The position numbers were made by a program, and so were the translations under genes. A DNA stretch of 64,000 bases from Methanoregula sp. (GTDB taxonomy: Archaea > Halobacteriota > Methanomicrobia > Methanomicrobiales > Methanospirillaceae): positions 87,414 through 151,413 of the forward strand of contig NZ_JAQTQD010000001.1 in NCBI RefSeq assembly GCF_028712425.1. Direction: 5' to 3'. Under the pieces are notes generated by a model. That model had not been told where the DNA came from. It worked only from the letters and a program-made list of their open reading frames with translations, and did no database searches. Below, piece by piece: positions 1 through 9,178 of this stretch (positions are counted from its first letter, which is position 1; each line of letters begins with the position of its first letter).

Positions 1-387
1 TGATGGTGTCACTTTGTAGGTGATATACATCGGGGGATTTTTCAGGTCAAAGGTAAAAGCAGTCCCGTTATAAGTGAATGTCTGGGTATGTGTAAAGATC
101 CTGCAACTACGGTCTTCAGGAGGAATAGTCTGGGTGACAATTTCACTATATCCCTGAGATTCCATTGTGGTCGTGGCAGCAGGTGTCGGAGTGACCAGAG
201 TTACATAGACTGATCCAGAAGTGGCTGTTGGAGGAAGTGTTGTTGCAGCAACCGGGGGTGCACCAGAATTGCTGTTTGTGTTTGATGAACCTGCTGTTGA
301 GGTTTCTTTCGGAGGTGCGACACAGCCAGCAAGAATGACAAGTGCAATTACAAAAAGACTTAAGTGAATTAATCTTCGTTTTGTCAT
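1..387 (-). CDS. Secreted lipoprotein, C-terminal part outside the window
   Basis: An open frame of 129 codons begins with ATG at 385-387 and runs leftward past position 1 without a stop. The N terminus is a lipoprotein signal: basic MTKRR, a hydrophobic core, then a lipobox LAGC with Cys at residue 22. The next 50 residues or so are rich in Thr, Ser, Pro, Asn and Gly, typical of a linker that lifts an archaeal lipoprotein through the S-layer. A more structured part follows, containing the stretches FTHTQTFTYNG and NPPMYITYKV. The protein should be anchored outside the cell. Its function cannot be told because the C-terminal domain is missing. It is transcribed away from the neighbouring gene at 1369. 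Confidence 0.8.
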   Translation of the reverse strand, partial: MTKRRLIHLSLFVIALVILAGCVAPPKETSTAGSSNTNSNSGAPPVAATTLPPTATSGSVYVTLVTPTPAATTTMESQGYSEIVTQTIPPEDRSCRIFTHTQTFTYNGTAFTFDLKNPPMYITYKVTPS

Positions 388-1368
388 TATTATTGATTAC
401 TGCAATTACTGATTTATATTTTTTTCAGAGAGGAATCCGAGACTTTCAGGAACCGGTTCCAAAAAATGGTTCCAGATAATTTTGCAATTGTTATATTCGT
501 CAAGAAAATGATAATGTCAATCAAAATCCGTTTGTTGAAAACGTATCGTTTCGATTATGGACACAACATCTGTACTTCTCTAATATTTAGCCCGATCTAA
601 AAAAAAGGTGTAAGATATCACGAGACAGTGGGCACCGGATATTGTCACTCTGCGGCAAAAAAACAGGATGAATGCTAAAACCTCCTTCAAAACTATAATA
701 ATCGAGTACCTGTTGATCATCATTTTATTCCTGCCCGGGAATATCCGGGGTCCCTCTGATCGATATTCCAGGTCAGTTTTCTACGTGTTCCCGGATCGAT
801 GATGATGAATTCCGGTTCTTTGAAGGTTAAAGTGGATTTGAGGTGATGTCAGTTACTGACATTCCACTATGAATGGACAAAGATTTACAGACTCATATGT
901 TTCGCATAAAGTGTTTGGATTAAGGTCTTTTCAGTTCACTTTTTTTTCAAGCAGACTCTGCTAAAAAATTTTCAATCGCGATCATAAGGTGTTAGTTATA
1001 GAGACTACAATCGGATAATTATCCTACAAAATGTATGTACATGCTACAAAAATTTCAAGTCTCCGGCGTGATTGCCCGGAAATTGCAATCAAGTGTTGCA
1101 AGAAAAAAAACAAGCAGAGTATGAGGGAGTGATTAAAATTTTATTGGATATCCATCATGATAGTAAGAATGGTGTAACTTTTCATTCAGGTTTTTGGCAG
1201 GTAGCGTATACTGCCAGGATTCATGGAGGAATAATTAGGTAAGTACTGAATCCCCATAATTTATTTTACGGTTGATTATCATTAGATATAGAAAGAATTA
1301 CAATTTAAGAAATTTTCTTCGGGAATATCCGCATACATCATGTTATGAGAGGTTCATGGTAGGTTTCT
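388..1368. other. Long AT-rich gap without a recognised gene
   Basis: About 980 bases between two divergently transcribed exported-protein genes. The stretch is AT-rich and has many stops in all frames. The only coding-like piece is a 44-codon frame at 668-802 beginning MNAKTSF with a hydrophobic middle; it has no convincing ribosome binding site and is not called. A perfect 17-bp palindrome lies at 846-862. The size of the gap suggests long regulatory leaders or a decayed gene, but nothing recognisable remains. Confidence 0.6.
846..862. promoter_or_regulatory. Perfect 17-bp palindrome, possible operator
   Basis: The sequence ATGTCAGTTACTGACAT has two 8-base arms around one central T, with no mismatch. 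It lies in a non-coding stretch about 500 bp from the gene at 1369 and 460 bp from the lipoprotein start. The form fits a dimeric helix-turn-helix regulator site. No regulator is encoded nearby and no second copy was seen. Confidence 0.35.
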
Positions 1369-2667
1369 ATGGCAGTAATTAAAAGAATCATTATCCTTGT
1401 GCTGTTCGTCATGGCTGCAATTTTTGTCACGCCGGTAATGGGCGGCACATTGTATCTTTCCGGCAGCCCAAATCTTTCAGCATCGGTATCAGGAACCAAT
1501 GAGTTCACACCTAATTCAGAAGTACAGATTAGCATCACAGTCCAGAACACCGGGCAGAGCGAAGATAAACTTGTCCAGTCGGGGATTACGGACCGGGACG
1601 ATTTGCCGACAACTGCGAAATTCCTCACAGCATCGCTGTCGCCCGGCGATGCTCCACTTACGATAAAAACCGATCCGGTAATGCTTGGCGACCTTGCAGA
1701 ATCATCATCCACCATCGCACGATACACGATTAAGATCCAGGAGAATGCGAAAGGCGGAACGTTCATTCTTCCTCTTACGCTGAATTATTCTTACCTCTCT
1801 TATGCGAATCAGTACAATGATGCGGCAATGGAATATTCCTACCAGTCAAAAGAGATTACTCTGGGTATCCCTGTCACGATTAAACCGGAACTGGCAATTG
1901 AGGTAATCTCTGCCGAGCCTGAACATATAACGGCAGGGGCTGAGGGATACATCAACCTGAAGATAAAAAATTCCGGCACGGCGCACGGTTCGCAGGCCAT
2001 TGTGATTCTTACCCGTAATGGAGAAAGCCCGGTTGTTCCGGTTGACGATAGCGTCTATATAGGAGATTTCCCCGTCGGGAGCACAGCAACTGTCCAATAC
2101 AAGGTATCGGTCTCGGACCGGGCGGAATCGCAATCCTACCCAATGGGTGTTGGTGTCATATACCAGAATGATGAAGGGGACAGTGTATCGGCCCGGGAAA
2201 AAACCATCGGTGTTCCTGTTGGCGGAAAGGTAAAATTTGCCATTGTCTCACCACCGGCTGAAATGCACCCGGGGAACAAGAAGGAGATCACCGTTGAATA
2301 CAAAAACACCGGTGAGAGTCCGGTTTACAGTGCACAGGCAAGGATAAGTGCTGTAGATCCGTTCACCAGCGTTTCAGATATCGCTTATATCGGCGAACTT
2401 CCGCCCAATGAATCGAGAGTCGTAGCCTTCCAGCTGGGCGTGGACCGTACCGCGACGATAAAAGAGTATGGTCTTGATTCCGAGATCCGGTACCGGGATG
2501 CTCTTGATAATACTCACATCTCGGATCCTATGAAAGTCACAGTAAACGTAACTTCACCGGAAGGACTTGCCATTATCCTGACAAATCCCATCTACCTGTC
2601 GATAGTAGCCGCTGCAATTATCGGCATTGCCTACCTGGTACTCTATTACAGGAGGAAAAAGGAATAA
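1369..2667 (+). CDS. COG1361-type surface protein with C-terminal membrane anchor
   Basis: A 432-residue exported protein. Residues 1-25 form a signal peptide (basic VIKR, hydrophobic run, VMGG). Three beta-rich modules follow at about 30-165, 170-280 and 285-395, each carrying the NTG/NSG-type turn seen in CARDB/NEW3 domains (VQNTGQSEDK, IKNSGTAHGS, YKNTGESPVY). The end is a transmembrane helix at about 405-425 followed by YYRRKKE, so nearly all of the protein is outside. COG1361 proteins are common on methanogen surfaces, often beside RND-type exporters; no such partner is visible here. The start is the first ATG of the frame, preceded by a weak purine stretch. The role is probably structural or adhesive, which is inference. 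Confidence 0.8.
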   Translation: MAVIKRIIILVLFVMAAIFVTPVMGGTLYLSGSPNLSASVSGTNEFTPNSEVQISITVQNTGQSEDKLVQSGITDRDDLPTTAKFLTASLSPGDAPLTIKTDPVMLGDLAESSSTIARYTIKIQENAKGGTFILPLTLNYSYLSYANQYNDAAMEYSYQSKEITLGIPVTIKPELAIEVISAEPEHITAGAEGYINLKIKNSGTAHGSQAIVILTRNGESPVVPVDDSVYIGDFPVGSTATVQYKVSVSDRAESQSYPMGVGVIYQNDEGDSVSAREKTIGVPVGGKVKFAIVSPPAEMHPGNKKEITVEYKNTGESPVYSAQARISAVDPFTSVSDIAYIGELPPNESRVVAFQLGVDRTATIKEYGLDSEIRYRDALDNTHISDPMKVTVNVTSPEGLAIILTNPIYLSIVAAAIIGIAYLVLYYRRKKE

Positions 2668-2834
2668 TCAATAAGCCTTTTTTTCTCAAATACACTTTTA
2701 TCTGCGATACTGCCAGAATATGATAACGATACCATTCAGCCGGAACTCAAATAAGATCTGGTGATATGGGGAACTCATACCATAAACAGGCAGGTAATCA
2801 TGATCATTTCACCAGGAAGAACGGAAAAGCCCTC

Positions 2835-4163
2835 ATGACAATTCCCCGTATCGTTATTGCCGGTACGCACAGCGGGTGCGGGAAGACAACCGTGGCTGGC
2901 GGGCTTATGGGAGCCCTTGTCGCAAAAGGGTACCGTGTCCAGCCTTTCAAGGTCGGCCCTGACTTCATCGATCCAAGCCACCATTCCCGGATCTGCGGCA
3001 GGGAATCCCGCAACCTCGATCCATTCATGATGGGAGAAACCGGGTGCCGTGATACGTTCCTCCGTGCATCGGAAACGTCCGATGTGGCGATCATTGAAGG
3101 AGTAATGGGGATGTTTGACGGGGTCGACGGAACAGACCTTGCCAGCACCGCACACGTAGCCAGAATCCTCCAGGCCCCGGTCATCCTTGTTGTCGATGCA
3201 AAAGGGATGTCACGGAGTATCCATGCCCTTATCCGTGGTTTCCGGGAATTTGATCCAACCGTTTCGATTGCCGGAGTGATTGTCAACCGCACCGGCAGCC
3301 CGCGTCACCGGGCGATGATAGAGCCGTTTCTTGCACTCCCCGCGCTGGGGTGGCTCCCACGGAGTGATGAAATTGCCGTAAAGAGCCGTCACCTCGGGCT
3401 GGTCATGGGCCATGAGCCCGCGCCCCACCGTGAAATTGCAGCCCTGATCGCTGAACATTGCAATCTTGATGCGATCATATTGGCAGCACGCGCCGCTCCT
3501 CCCCTTCCCGCTACGGCACATGCCGATATCAAAGTTGCACCCGGGTCACGGATCGGCATTGCATATGACAAGGCCTTCTGCTTCTACTACCGTGACAACC
3601 TCGACCTGCTGGAACGTTCCGGTGCTGAACTCGTCTTTTTCTCCGCGCTTACAGATCACCTGCCATCCGTAGACGCAGTCTATATTGGTGGCGGGTATCC
3701 TGAGTTGTTTCTTCCCAATCTTGCATCGGCTTCCTGTACAATGGAACTCAAAAAAGCAGCTGGAGATAACCTGCCCATCCTTGGTGAATGTGGAGGACTG
3801 ATGTATCTTGCGCGGGATGTTTTAGGAGAAGCAAATCACCGTATGACCGGGATCCTCCCGGCTTCAGCAACCATGACAAAACGTGTCCAGGCTCTCGGGT
3901 ACACAAAAGGCACAATAACTTCCAAAGGCGCGGGATTTCTCACCCCCGGCCAAACCATTACCGGACATGAATTTCATTATTCCCAGCTCGATCCCGATCG
4001 TGATGCGCGGTTCACCATCACGCTCTCCCGGGGAAAGGGAATTTTTAATGGCAGGGACGGGCTCGTGTCCCTGAATGCCCTGGGACAGTACACCCATGCA
4101 TATTTCTCTCCGGAATTCGCCCGGTGCTTTGTTGATGCAGCAGTTTCCTTCTCGCGTACCTGA
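2835..4163 (+). CDS. cfbB: Ni-sirohydrochlorin / cobyrinate a,c-diamide synthase
   Basis: The enzyme performs ATP-dependent, glutamine-driven amidation of the a and c acetates of a corrin or Ni-sirohydrochlorin, feeding cobalamin or coenzyme F430. An N-terminal P-loop amidoligase domain starts with IPRIVIAG followed by Walker A THSGCGKTT, then the family stretch KVGPDFIDPSHH. The C-terminal half is a class I glutamine amidotransferase domain with nucleophile Cys in GECGGLMYLA and the GHEFHYS motif. From ATG 2835 the length is 442 residues, normal for the family. An upstream ATG at 2766 in the same frame would add 23 non-conserved residues; the start at 2835 fits the family better. CfbB (F430) and CbiA (B12) are paralogues that I cannot separate by eye, so the symbol is provisional. 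ilvD follows 83 bp downstream on the same strand. Confidence 0.88.
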   Translation: MTIPRIVIAGTHSGCGKTTVAGGLMGALVAKGYRVQPFKVGPDFIDPSHHSRICGRESRNLDPFMMGETGCRDTFLRASETSDVAIIEGVMGMFDGVDGTDLASTAHVARILQAPVILVVDAKGMSRSIHALIRGFREFDPTVSIAGVIVNRTGSPRHRAMIEPFLALPALGWLPRSDEIAVKSRHLGLVMGHEPAPHREIAALIAEHCNLDAIILAARAAPPLPATAHADIKVAPGSRIGIAYDKAFCFYYRDNLDLLERSGAELVFFSALTDHLPSVDAVYIGGGYPELFLPNLASASCTMELKKAAGDNLPILGECGGLMYLARDVLGEANHRMTGILPASATMTKRVQALGYTKGTITSKGAGFLTPGQTITGHEFHYSQLDPDRDARFTITLSRGKGIFNGRDGLVSLNALGQYTHAYFSPEFARCFVDAAVSFSRT

Positions 4164-4246
4164 CATTCCTGCACCACATCGCACGCAGACACAAGGGATA
4201 ATCATTCAGAAGCACGAATCTTTTTTCACAGGTAGTCTGGTTTTTT

Positions 4247-5890
4247 ATGCGCAGTGATAATGCAAAGAAAGGATATGAGCGGGCACCAAACCGGGCGCTT
4301 CTCCGCTCGCTTGGGGTGACCGATCGCGAGATGGGACTCCCGTTCATCGGAATCGCTAATGCATATAACACGATCGTGCCCGGTCATGTCCACCTCAACC
4401 AGCTGACCGGGAAGGTTAAAGAGGGTATCGCTGCTGCCGGGGGCGTACCTTTTGAGTTTGGCACAATCGGTATCTGCGATGGTATCGCAATGGGTCACGA
4501 AGGAATGCGGTATTCCCTTCCGTCGCGTGAGAACATCGCTGACTCGATCGAGCTGATGGTTCAGGCCCATTGTTTTGACGGCCTCGTCTGTGTCGGTACC
4601 TGCGACAAGATCGTGCCCGGTATGCTGATGGCGGCAGTCCGGTGCAATATCCCGACAGTTGTCCTGACCGGCGGGGCCATGCTCTCCGGCTTCCAGGACG
4701 GAAAGGAGCTCTCTCTCATTGATATCTTCGAAGGCGTGGGAAAAGTCGCCGCGGGATCCATGACCGAGAAAGCTCTTGGCGAGCTCGAGTGCTGCGCTAT
4801 GCCGGGGTGCGGCTCCTGCCAGGGACTCTACACCGCGAACACTATGGCCTGCATGACTGAAGCTATGGGGATGTCACTCCCCGGATGTGCGGCAACACCC
4901 GCGGTCGATGCCGGAAAACTCCGGATCGCCCGTGAGACCGGAGAGGCAATTATCCCGCTCGTGAAAAAACAGGTCCTTCCCCGCAATATCATCACGAGAA
5001 AAAGCCTCCGGAATGCCATACGGGTTGATATGGCGCTTGGAGGTTCCACCAACACGGTCCTTCACTTCATGGCAATCGCTACCGAGGCCGGAATTCCGCT
5101 TTCCCTTGATGATTTTTCAGAACTTGCGGAGAAGATTCCCCATATCTGCTACATGCAGCCTTCAGGCCCGCACTCGATGCAAACCCTGCACCGGTCCGGC
5201 GGGATCCCGGCGGTTATGAAACAGCTGGAAAAGGTCCTTGACAATACTCCCACGGTCTCCGGCAGGAAAGTCCTTGAAATTGCAAAGTCGGCAGTCGTGA
5301 GGGACAGCGAAGTGATCCGGCCGGTGAAAAACCCTGTCAATGCAGAAGGCGGACTCCGGATCCTTTCCGGTTCGCTTGCGCCTGACGGGGCTGTAGTAAA
5401 GAGCGCTGCTGTTCCCAAAGAGATGTGGAAGCATACCGGTCCGGCCCGCGTCTTTGATGGGGAAAGTCCAGCCATGAAAGCAATCCTGGGAAGGAAGATC
5501 CGGGAAGGGGACGTTGTCGTGATCCGGTACGAAGGCCCCCGCGGTGCACCGGGAATGCCGGAGATGCTCTCGCCCACATCCGCGATGATGGGGCTCGGGT
5601 TCAAAAAGGTCGTGCTCATTACTGACGGGAGGTTCTCCGGCGGCACCCGCGGTCCCTGTATCGGCCATGTTGCACCGGAAGCCGCGATTGGCGGTCCGAT
5701 TGCGCTGGTAAAAGACGGGGATGTCATCGCCGTCGACCTTCACAAAAAGACAATCGATCTCAAAGTATCGGCACAGGAACTCAAAAAGCGGAAGAGTGCA
5801 TGGAAACCCGTCACAAAGAACCTGACGGGTGTACTTGCGAGATACGCAAAGACCGTTGAGCAGGCCAATCTTGGCGCTGTCCAGCGCTGA
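4247..5890 (+). CDS. ilvD: Dihydroxy-acid dehydratase
   Basis: This cytoplasmic enzyme dehydrates 2,3-dihydroxy acids to 2-keto acids, the third step of valine, leucine and isoleucine synthesis. It has 547 residues, full length. Family signatures are present: GTCDKIVPG with Cys about 119, [16 protein letters not shown] with Cys about 188 and 191, and the C-terminal [15 protein letters not shown]. At the site where [2Fe-2S] enzymes carry a third cluster Cys this protein has VPGHVHL, as in the oxygen-labile [4Fe-4S] type; this is family knowledge applied by eye and fits an anaerobe. No other branched-chain genes are adjacent. The first ATG is used. A T-rich run follows the stop codon at about 5895 and may end transcription. 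Confidence 0.95.
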   Translation: MRSDNAKKGYERAPNRALLRSLGVTDREMGLPFIGIANAYNTIVPGHVHLNQLTGKVKEGIAAAGGVPFEFGTIGICDGIAMGHEGMRYSLPSRENIADSIELMVQAHCFDGLVCVGTCDKIVPGMLMAAVRCNIPTVVLTGGAMLSGFQDGKELSLIDIFEGVGKVAAGSMTEKALGELECCAMPGCGSCQGLYTANTMACMTEAMGMSLPGCAATPAVDAGKLRIARETGEAIIPLVKKQVLPRNIITRKSLRNAIRVDMALGGSTNTVLHFMAIATEAGIPLSLDDFSELAEKIPHICYMQPSGPHSMQTLHRSGGIPAVMKQLEKVLDNTPTVSGRKVLEIAKSAVVRDSEVIRPVKNPVNAEGGLRILSGSLAPDGAVVKSAAVPKEMWKHTGPARVFDGESPAMKAILGRKIREGDVVVIRYEGPRGAPGMPEMLSPTSAMMGLGFKKVVLITDGRFSGGTRGPCIGHVAPEAAIGGPIALVKDGDVIAVDLHKKTIDLKVSAQELKKRKSAWKPVTKNLTGVLARYAKTVEQANLGAVQR

Positions 5891-6083
5891 TCCTTTTTTT
5901 AACGCTCCTTTCCCTCCTGCCGAATTTCTTCGCTCTGGATTCAAGTATGCAGGTGAATCACCAGCCAGGAGATGTTCCCTTTTTTTAATGGACCAGTCTT
6001 TCGCAGCGAACGGCAGTCTGTTGGTTATGAGTCAAAGATAACCAGCGGTTGAATCTATAAAAGGGAGAAAAAGTGTTGAAGGA

Positions 6084-6725
6084 TTATGCTGCGCTATCGT
6101 AGATCAGGCAGAAATAGCGCGATTGCCAGAGCACGAGGGGCGGGATGATGAGGAACAGGATGAGTGTTCCAACAGAGGGGATTAACATGAGGATAAACTC
6201 GATGATCCCGATGATGATACCGATGATGATGAGGGCAATGATGTAGTTGACCCATCCGATCTTGCCAATGGTTTCGAGGATTGCCCCGAAGTTGAATGCC
6301 TCACCCATGGATCCAGTCCGTGCAAACCGGATGATACCGATCGTTGCAAGAAGGCCCGTGATGAAGAGAACAATGAAGAAAAGGAGGAAGCCTACGAGCA
6401 TGCCTCCCATGATTCCTACAATTGCCGCGGGGTTTGTCACATAGGAGGTTACCGTTGCACCAATCATGACAAAGAAGATAATCAGGCTCGGGATGGCCCA
6501 GATAAGCGAGATGATGAGATACTTGATGCCGTCAATGATGAGAGTCCCCCATCCTGTGACTTCAGGCGCAGGTTTCTCACCGCGATAGATCTTCAGGGTG
6601 TACCCCAGGAGCGGGATACAGAGAAGGATGGTCGCTATCAGGAGCAAAATCCATTGCATCCATTTACCAACAACCCCGTCTTTTGCATAGGCAAAAGACT
6701 CGCCAAGCATGTTTCCGAAATCCAT
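6084..6725 (-). CDS. DUF4013-family membrane protein
   Basis: A 214-residue polytopic membrane protein. After a short soluble N terminus (MDFGNMLGESFAYAKDG) come about five hydrophobic helices rich in Ile, Leu and Gly, including two long Ile/Gly segments in the C-terminal half. The N-terminal F-x-Y-x-K-D-G-V-x-G-K-W layout and helix pattern match DUF4013 proteins, which are widespread in methanogens and of unknown function. The start at 6725 is chosen over an upstream in-frame ATG because GAGGCG lies 6-7 bases before it. It is convergent with ilvD and reads in the same direction as purH upstream, 134 bp away. Confidence 0.75.
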   Translation of the reverse strand: MDFGNMLGESFAYAKDGVVGKWMQWILLLIATILLCIPLLGYTLKIYRGEKPAPEVTGWGTLIIDGIKYLIISLIWAIPSLIIFFVMIGATVTSYVTNPAAIVGIMGGMLVGFLLFFIVLFITGLLATIGIIRFARTGSMGEAFNFGAILETIGKIGWVNYIIALIIIGIIIGIIEFILMLIPSVGTLILFLIIPPLVLWQSRYFCLIYDSAA

Positions 6726-6858
6726 TCTTTTCGCCTCAGTATAGTCAAATCGTCCATGACCGGAAGCGGGCACAAACGATTTAAAGAAGGTATGGAAACT
6801 TCGCAGAATAAATATCTATCGCAGATTCCTGCGTGTTTTTTAAAAAAGAGGAAAATTT

Positions 6859-8349
6859 TCAGTGCCTGAAGTATCGTATGCCCGTAAAGACCATTGCCAT
6901 GTGAAGGCGGTTCGCTGCATCGATGACTTCCTTGTCCCGGATCGATCCACCCGGCTGGACAAGCGCTGTTGCACCTGCCTCTGCTGCAACTTCCAGCGTG
7001 TCCGGGAACGGGAGGAATGCATCGGAAGCTACAGCAGATCCTTTGAGGGAACCACATGCCTTGCTGATGGCGATCTTTGCCGAGTCCACCCTGCTCATCT
7101 GGCCGGCTCCAATCCCGAGCGTCCTCTTCTGGTCAGCAAAGATGATCGTATTGCTCTTGGTATGCTTGCAGACCTTCCAGGCGAGCTGGAGCCCCTTCAT
7201 CTCATCCGCTGTGGGGTCGCGGTCCGTAATGACCTGCCAGTGCTCCTGGTAGGCCGGTGTCCGCTGGACAAGGATTCCGCCATCGATGGTCCGGACTTCA
7301 TCAGAAGAACAGGGTTCTGGAAGGAGGAGAACTCTCATGTTCTCCTTCTTCTTCATGACCTCAAGAGCATCAGGTGCAAACTCCGGGGCAACAATTACTT
7401 CGACAAAGGTACCGCAGATCTCTTCGGCAAATGCTTTTGTGACGGTCTGGTTCACGGAAACAACAGAACCATATGCTGAAACCGGGTCCACTTCGCGGGC
7501 AGTGATGTAAGCATCGAGAACATCGTTTCCGGTTGAGACTCCGCAGGGGTTGTTGTGCTTGACAATAACCGCAGCCGGACCATCGAATTCGCGGAGCAGC
7601 GAGACACTGGCGTGAACATCGAGATAATTGTTATAAGACATCTGCTTTCCCTGGAGCGGTTCCGCGCCTGCAATCCCGGCTGTCCCGTACACGGCCGCCA
7701 TCTGGTGCGGGTTCTCCCCATAGCGGAGAGGCCTGCCATGGGTGAACTGCATCGAGAGCGCAGGGGGGAACGGGGAATCGAGTCGCTGGAGATAATTGCT
7801 GATGGCAGCGTCATAGGCAGCCGTGCGGGCAAACACTTTTTTTGCCAGTTCAAGGCGCTGCTTGTCAGAGATCCCTCCGCTTTTGATGGCTTCAAGGATA
7901 GCAGGATAGTCTGAAGGGTCGACAACAACGGCAACATCGCGATAGTTCTTCGCAGCGGCCCGGATCATCGCAGGTCCGCCGATATCGATGAACTCTATCA
8001 GTTTCTCTAGGTCCATGTCCTGTTGTGACATTGTCTCGAACGGGTAGAGATTGACAACGAGGAGATCGATCCGGTTGATGCCATGCTTGGCCATTACCGC
8101 GTCATCGATCTGCCGACGGCCAAGAAGACCGCCGTGGACCCGGGGGTGGAGGGTCTTGACCCGGCCATCCATCATCTCGGGAAACCCGGTATAACTGGAG
8201 ACTTCCGTAAAGCGGATCCCGGCAGCGGCAAGAGCCTTGCCAGTGCCCCCGGAACTCATGATATTGTATTTCTGCCCGGCAAGTTCCCGCGCCAGATCCA
8301 CAATTCCGGTCTTGTCCCAGACTGAAAGTAATGCCCACTTCATGGTCAT
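6859..8349 (-). CDS. purH: Bifunctional AICAR transformylase / IMP cyclohydrolase
   Basis: The enzyme catalyses the last two steps of purine synthesis: formylation of AICAR with 10-formyl-tetrahydrofolate, then ring closure to IMP. It has 496 residues. The N-terminal MGS-like cyclohydrolase domain (to about 190) shows SVWDKTGI, SSGGTGKAL and KTLHPRVHGG. The C-terminal transformylase domain shows KHNNPCGVS, HTKSNTIIFA and SDAFLPFPD, ending RYFRH. Many archaea use the unrelated PurP/PurO instead, so a bacterial-type PurH is notable though found in some methanogens. Two starts are possible (8349 or 8343, MTMK or MK); neither has a clear Shine-Dalgarno site. Confidence 0.95.
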   Translation of the reverse strand: MTMKWALLSVWDKTGIVDLARELAGQKYNIMSSGGTGKALAAAGIRFTEVSSYTGFPEMMDGRVKTLHPRVHGGLLGRRQIDDAVMAKHGINRIDLLVVNLYPFETMSQQDMDLEKLIEFIDIGGPAMIRAAAKNYRDVAVVVDPSDYPAILEAIKSGGISDKQRLELAKKVFARTAAYDAAISNYLQRLDSPFPPALSMQFTHGRPLRYGENPHQMAAVYGTAGIAGAEPLQGKQMSYNNYLDVHASVSLLREFDGPAAVIVKHNNPCGVSTGNDVLDAYITAREVDPVSAYGSVVSVNQTVTKAFAEEICGTFVEVIVAPEFAPDALEVMKKKENMRVLLLPEPCSSDEVRTIDGGILVQRTPAYQEHWQVITDRDPTADEMKGLQLAWKVCKHTKSNTIIFADQKRTLGIGAGQMSRVDSAKIAISKACGSLKGSAVASDAFLPFPDTLEVAAEAGATALVQPGGSIRDKEVIDAANRLHMAMVFTGIRYFRH

Positions 8350-8575
8350 TACTATGGGCTGGAAGGAAGAAAAAAGATATGGAGGGAAATTTCCCGTTTC
8401 ATCCTAAGATTGCGCGGGTAACCGGCCGAACACTGCAAAAATTACCGGATTCCGGTAAGATTTTCCATAAAACCGACAATCCTGCCTTGTCGGATGTTCA
8501 TTTCACGCGAAATTTAGTCCCAGTTTCTGAAACAGGCCAATAATTGCGGCTTGCTTAATATTCACACACCAAAAA

Positions 8576-8583
8576 TTTATATA
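8576..8583 (+). promoter_or_regulatory. TATA box of the grpE-dnaK-dnaJ operon
   Basis: TTTATATA preceded by an A run lies 45-52 bases upstream of the grpE start. Transcription would be expected to begin about 25 bases downstream, near 8605, leaving a short leader containing GGGATGG before the ATG. This is the best-defined archaeal promoter in the window. Confidence 0.6.
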
Positions 8584-8627
8584 GAACCACAATGCAATAG
8601 ATATTGGAACATCGAATGGGATGGACT

Positions 8628-9173
8628 ATGAGCAATGCAGAGAACGGGCAGGAGCCCCCGGAACAGGAGATATCGGACATGACTGCACAAAATGCGGGAT
8701 CCCCGGTGCCTGGAACTGCGGAAGCTGATGAACAGAAGGGAGCCTACGCAGAACTGAACGACCGGTTCCTGCGTCTTGCTGCCGATTTTGAGAATTTCAG
8801 GAAACGCAGTGAGCGGGAGCGGGCCCAGACCATTGCCCTTGCCAACGAGAGATTTGCCTGTGATATTCTCGAAGTTGCGGACAACATCGAGCGGGCACTG
8901 AAATCGGATGACGCCCACTTACGGGAGGGAATGCTCCAGATCCGGCAGCTCCTCTCTGCCCAGCTGCAACGCCACGGCGTCTGTCCCATAGAGTCGCTTA
9001 ACACATTGTTCGATCCGGAGGTGCATGAGGCAATTGCCCATGTGCCATCGGATGCCTGCACCGGAACCGTCATTGACGAAGTCTGCCGCGGGTACCGGAT
9101 GCATGACAAAGTAATCAGGTATGCAAAAGTAGCAGTATCCAAGGGAAATGAGAATAATCACAAGGAGGTCTGA
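8628..9173 (+). CDS. grpE: Nucleotide exchange factor GrpE
   Basis: GrpE releases ADP from DnaK and thereby resets the chaperone cycle. The protein has 181 residues from ATG 8628. The first 45 or so are acidic and disordered. A long helix follows with the signature [15 protein letters not shown] at about 52-66, and the C-terminal beta domain ends [15 protein letters not shown]. The start at 8628 is preferred over 8604 because GGGATGG sits just upstream, within the expected transcript. It is the first gene of an operon with dnaK only 5 bp downstream; the dnaK Shine-Dalgarno lies within the last grpE codons. Confidence 0.93.
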   Translation: MSNAENGQEPPEQEISDMTAQNAGSPVPGTAEADEQKGAYAELNDRFLRLAADFENFRKRSERERAQTIALANERFACDILEVADNIERALKSDDAHLREGMLQIRQLLSAQLQRHGVCPIESLNTLFDPEVHEAIAHVPSDACTGTVIDEVCRGYRMHDKVIRYAKVAVSKGNENNHKEV

Positions 9174-9178
9174 ATACA

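Noticed and set aside
668-802. 44-codon frame MNAKTSF with a hydrophobic segment
   Set aside because: No convincing ribosome site, AT-rich surroundings and no family resemblance; it may be chance.
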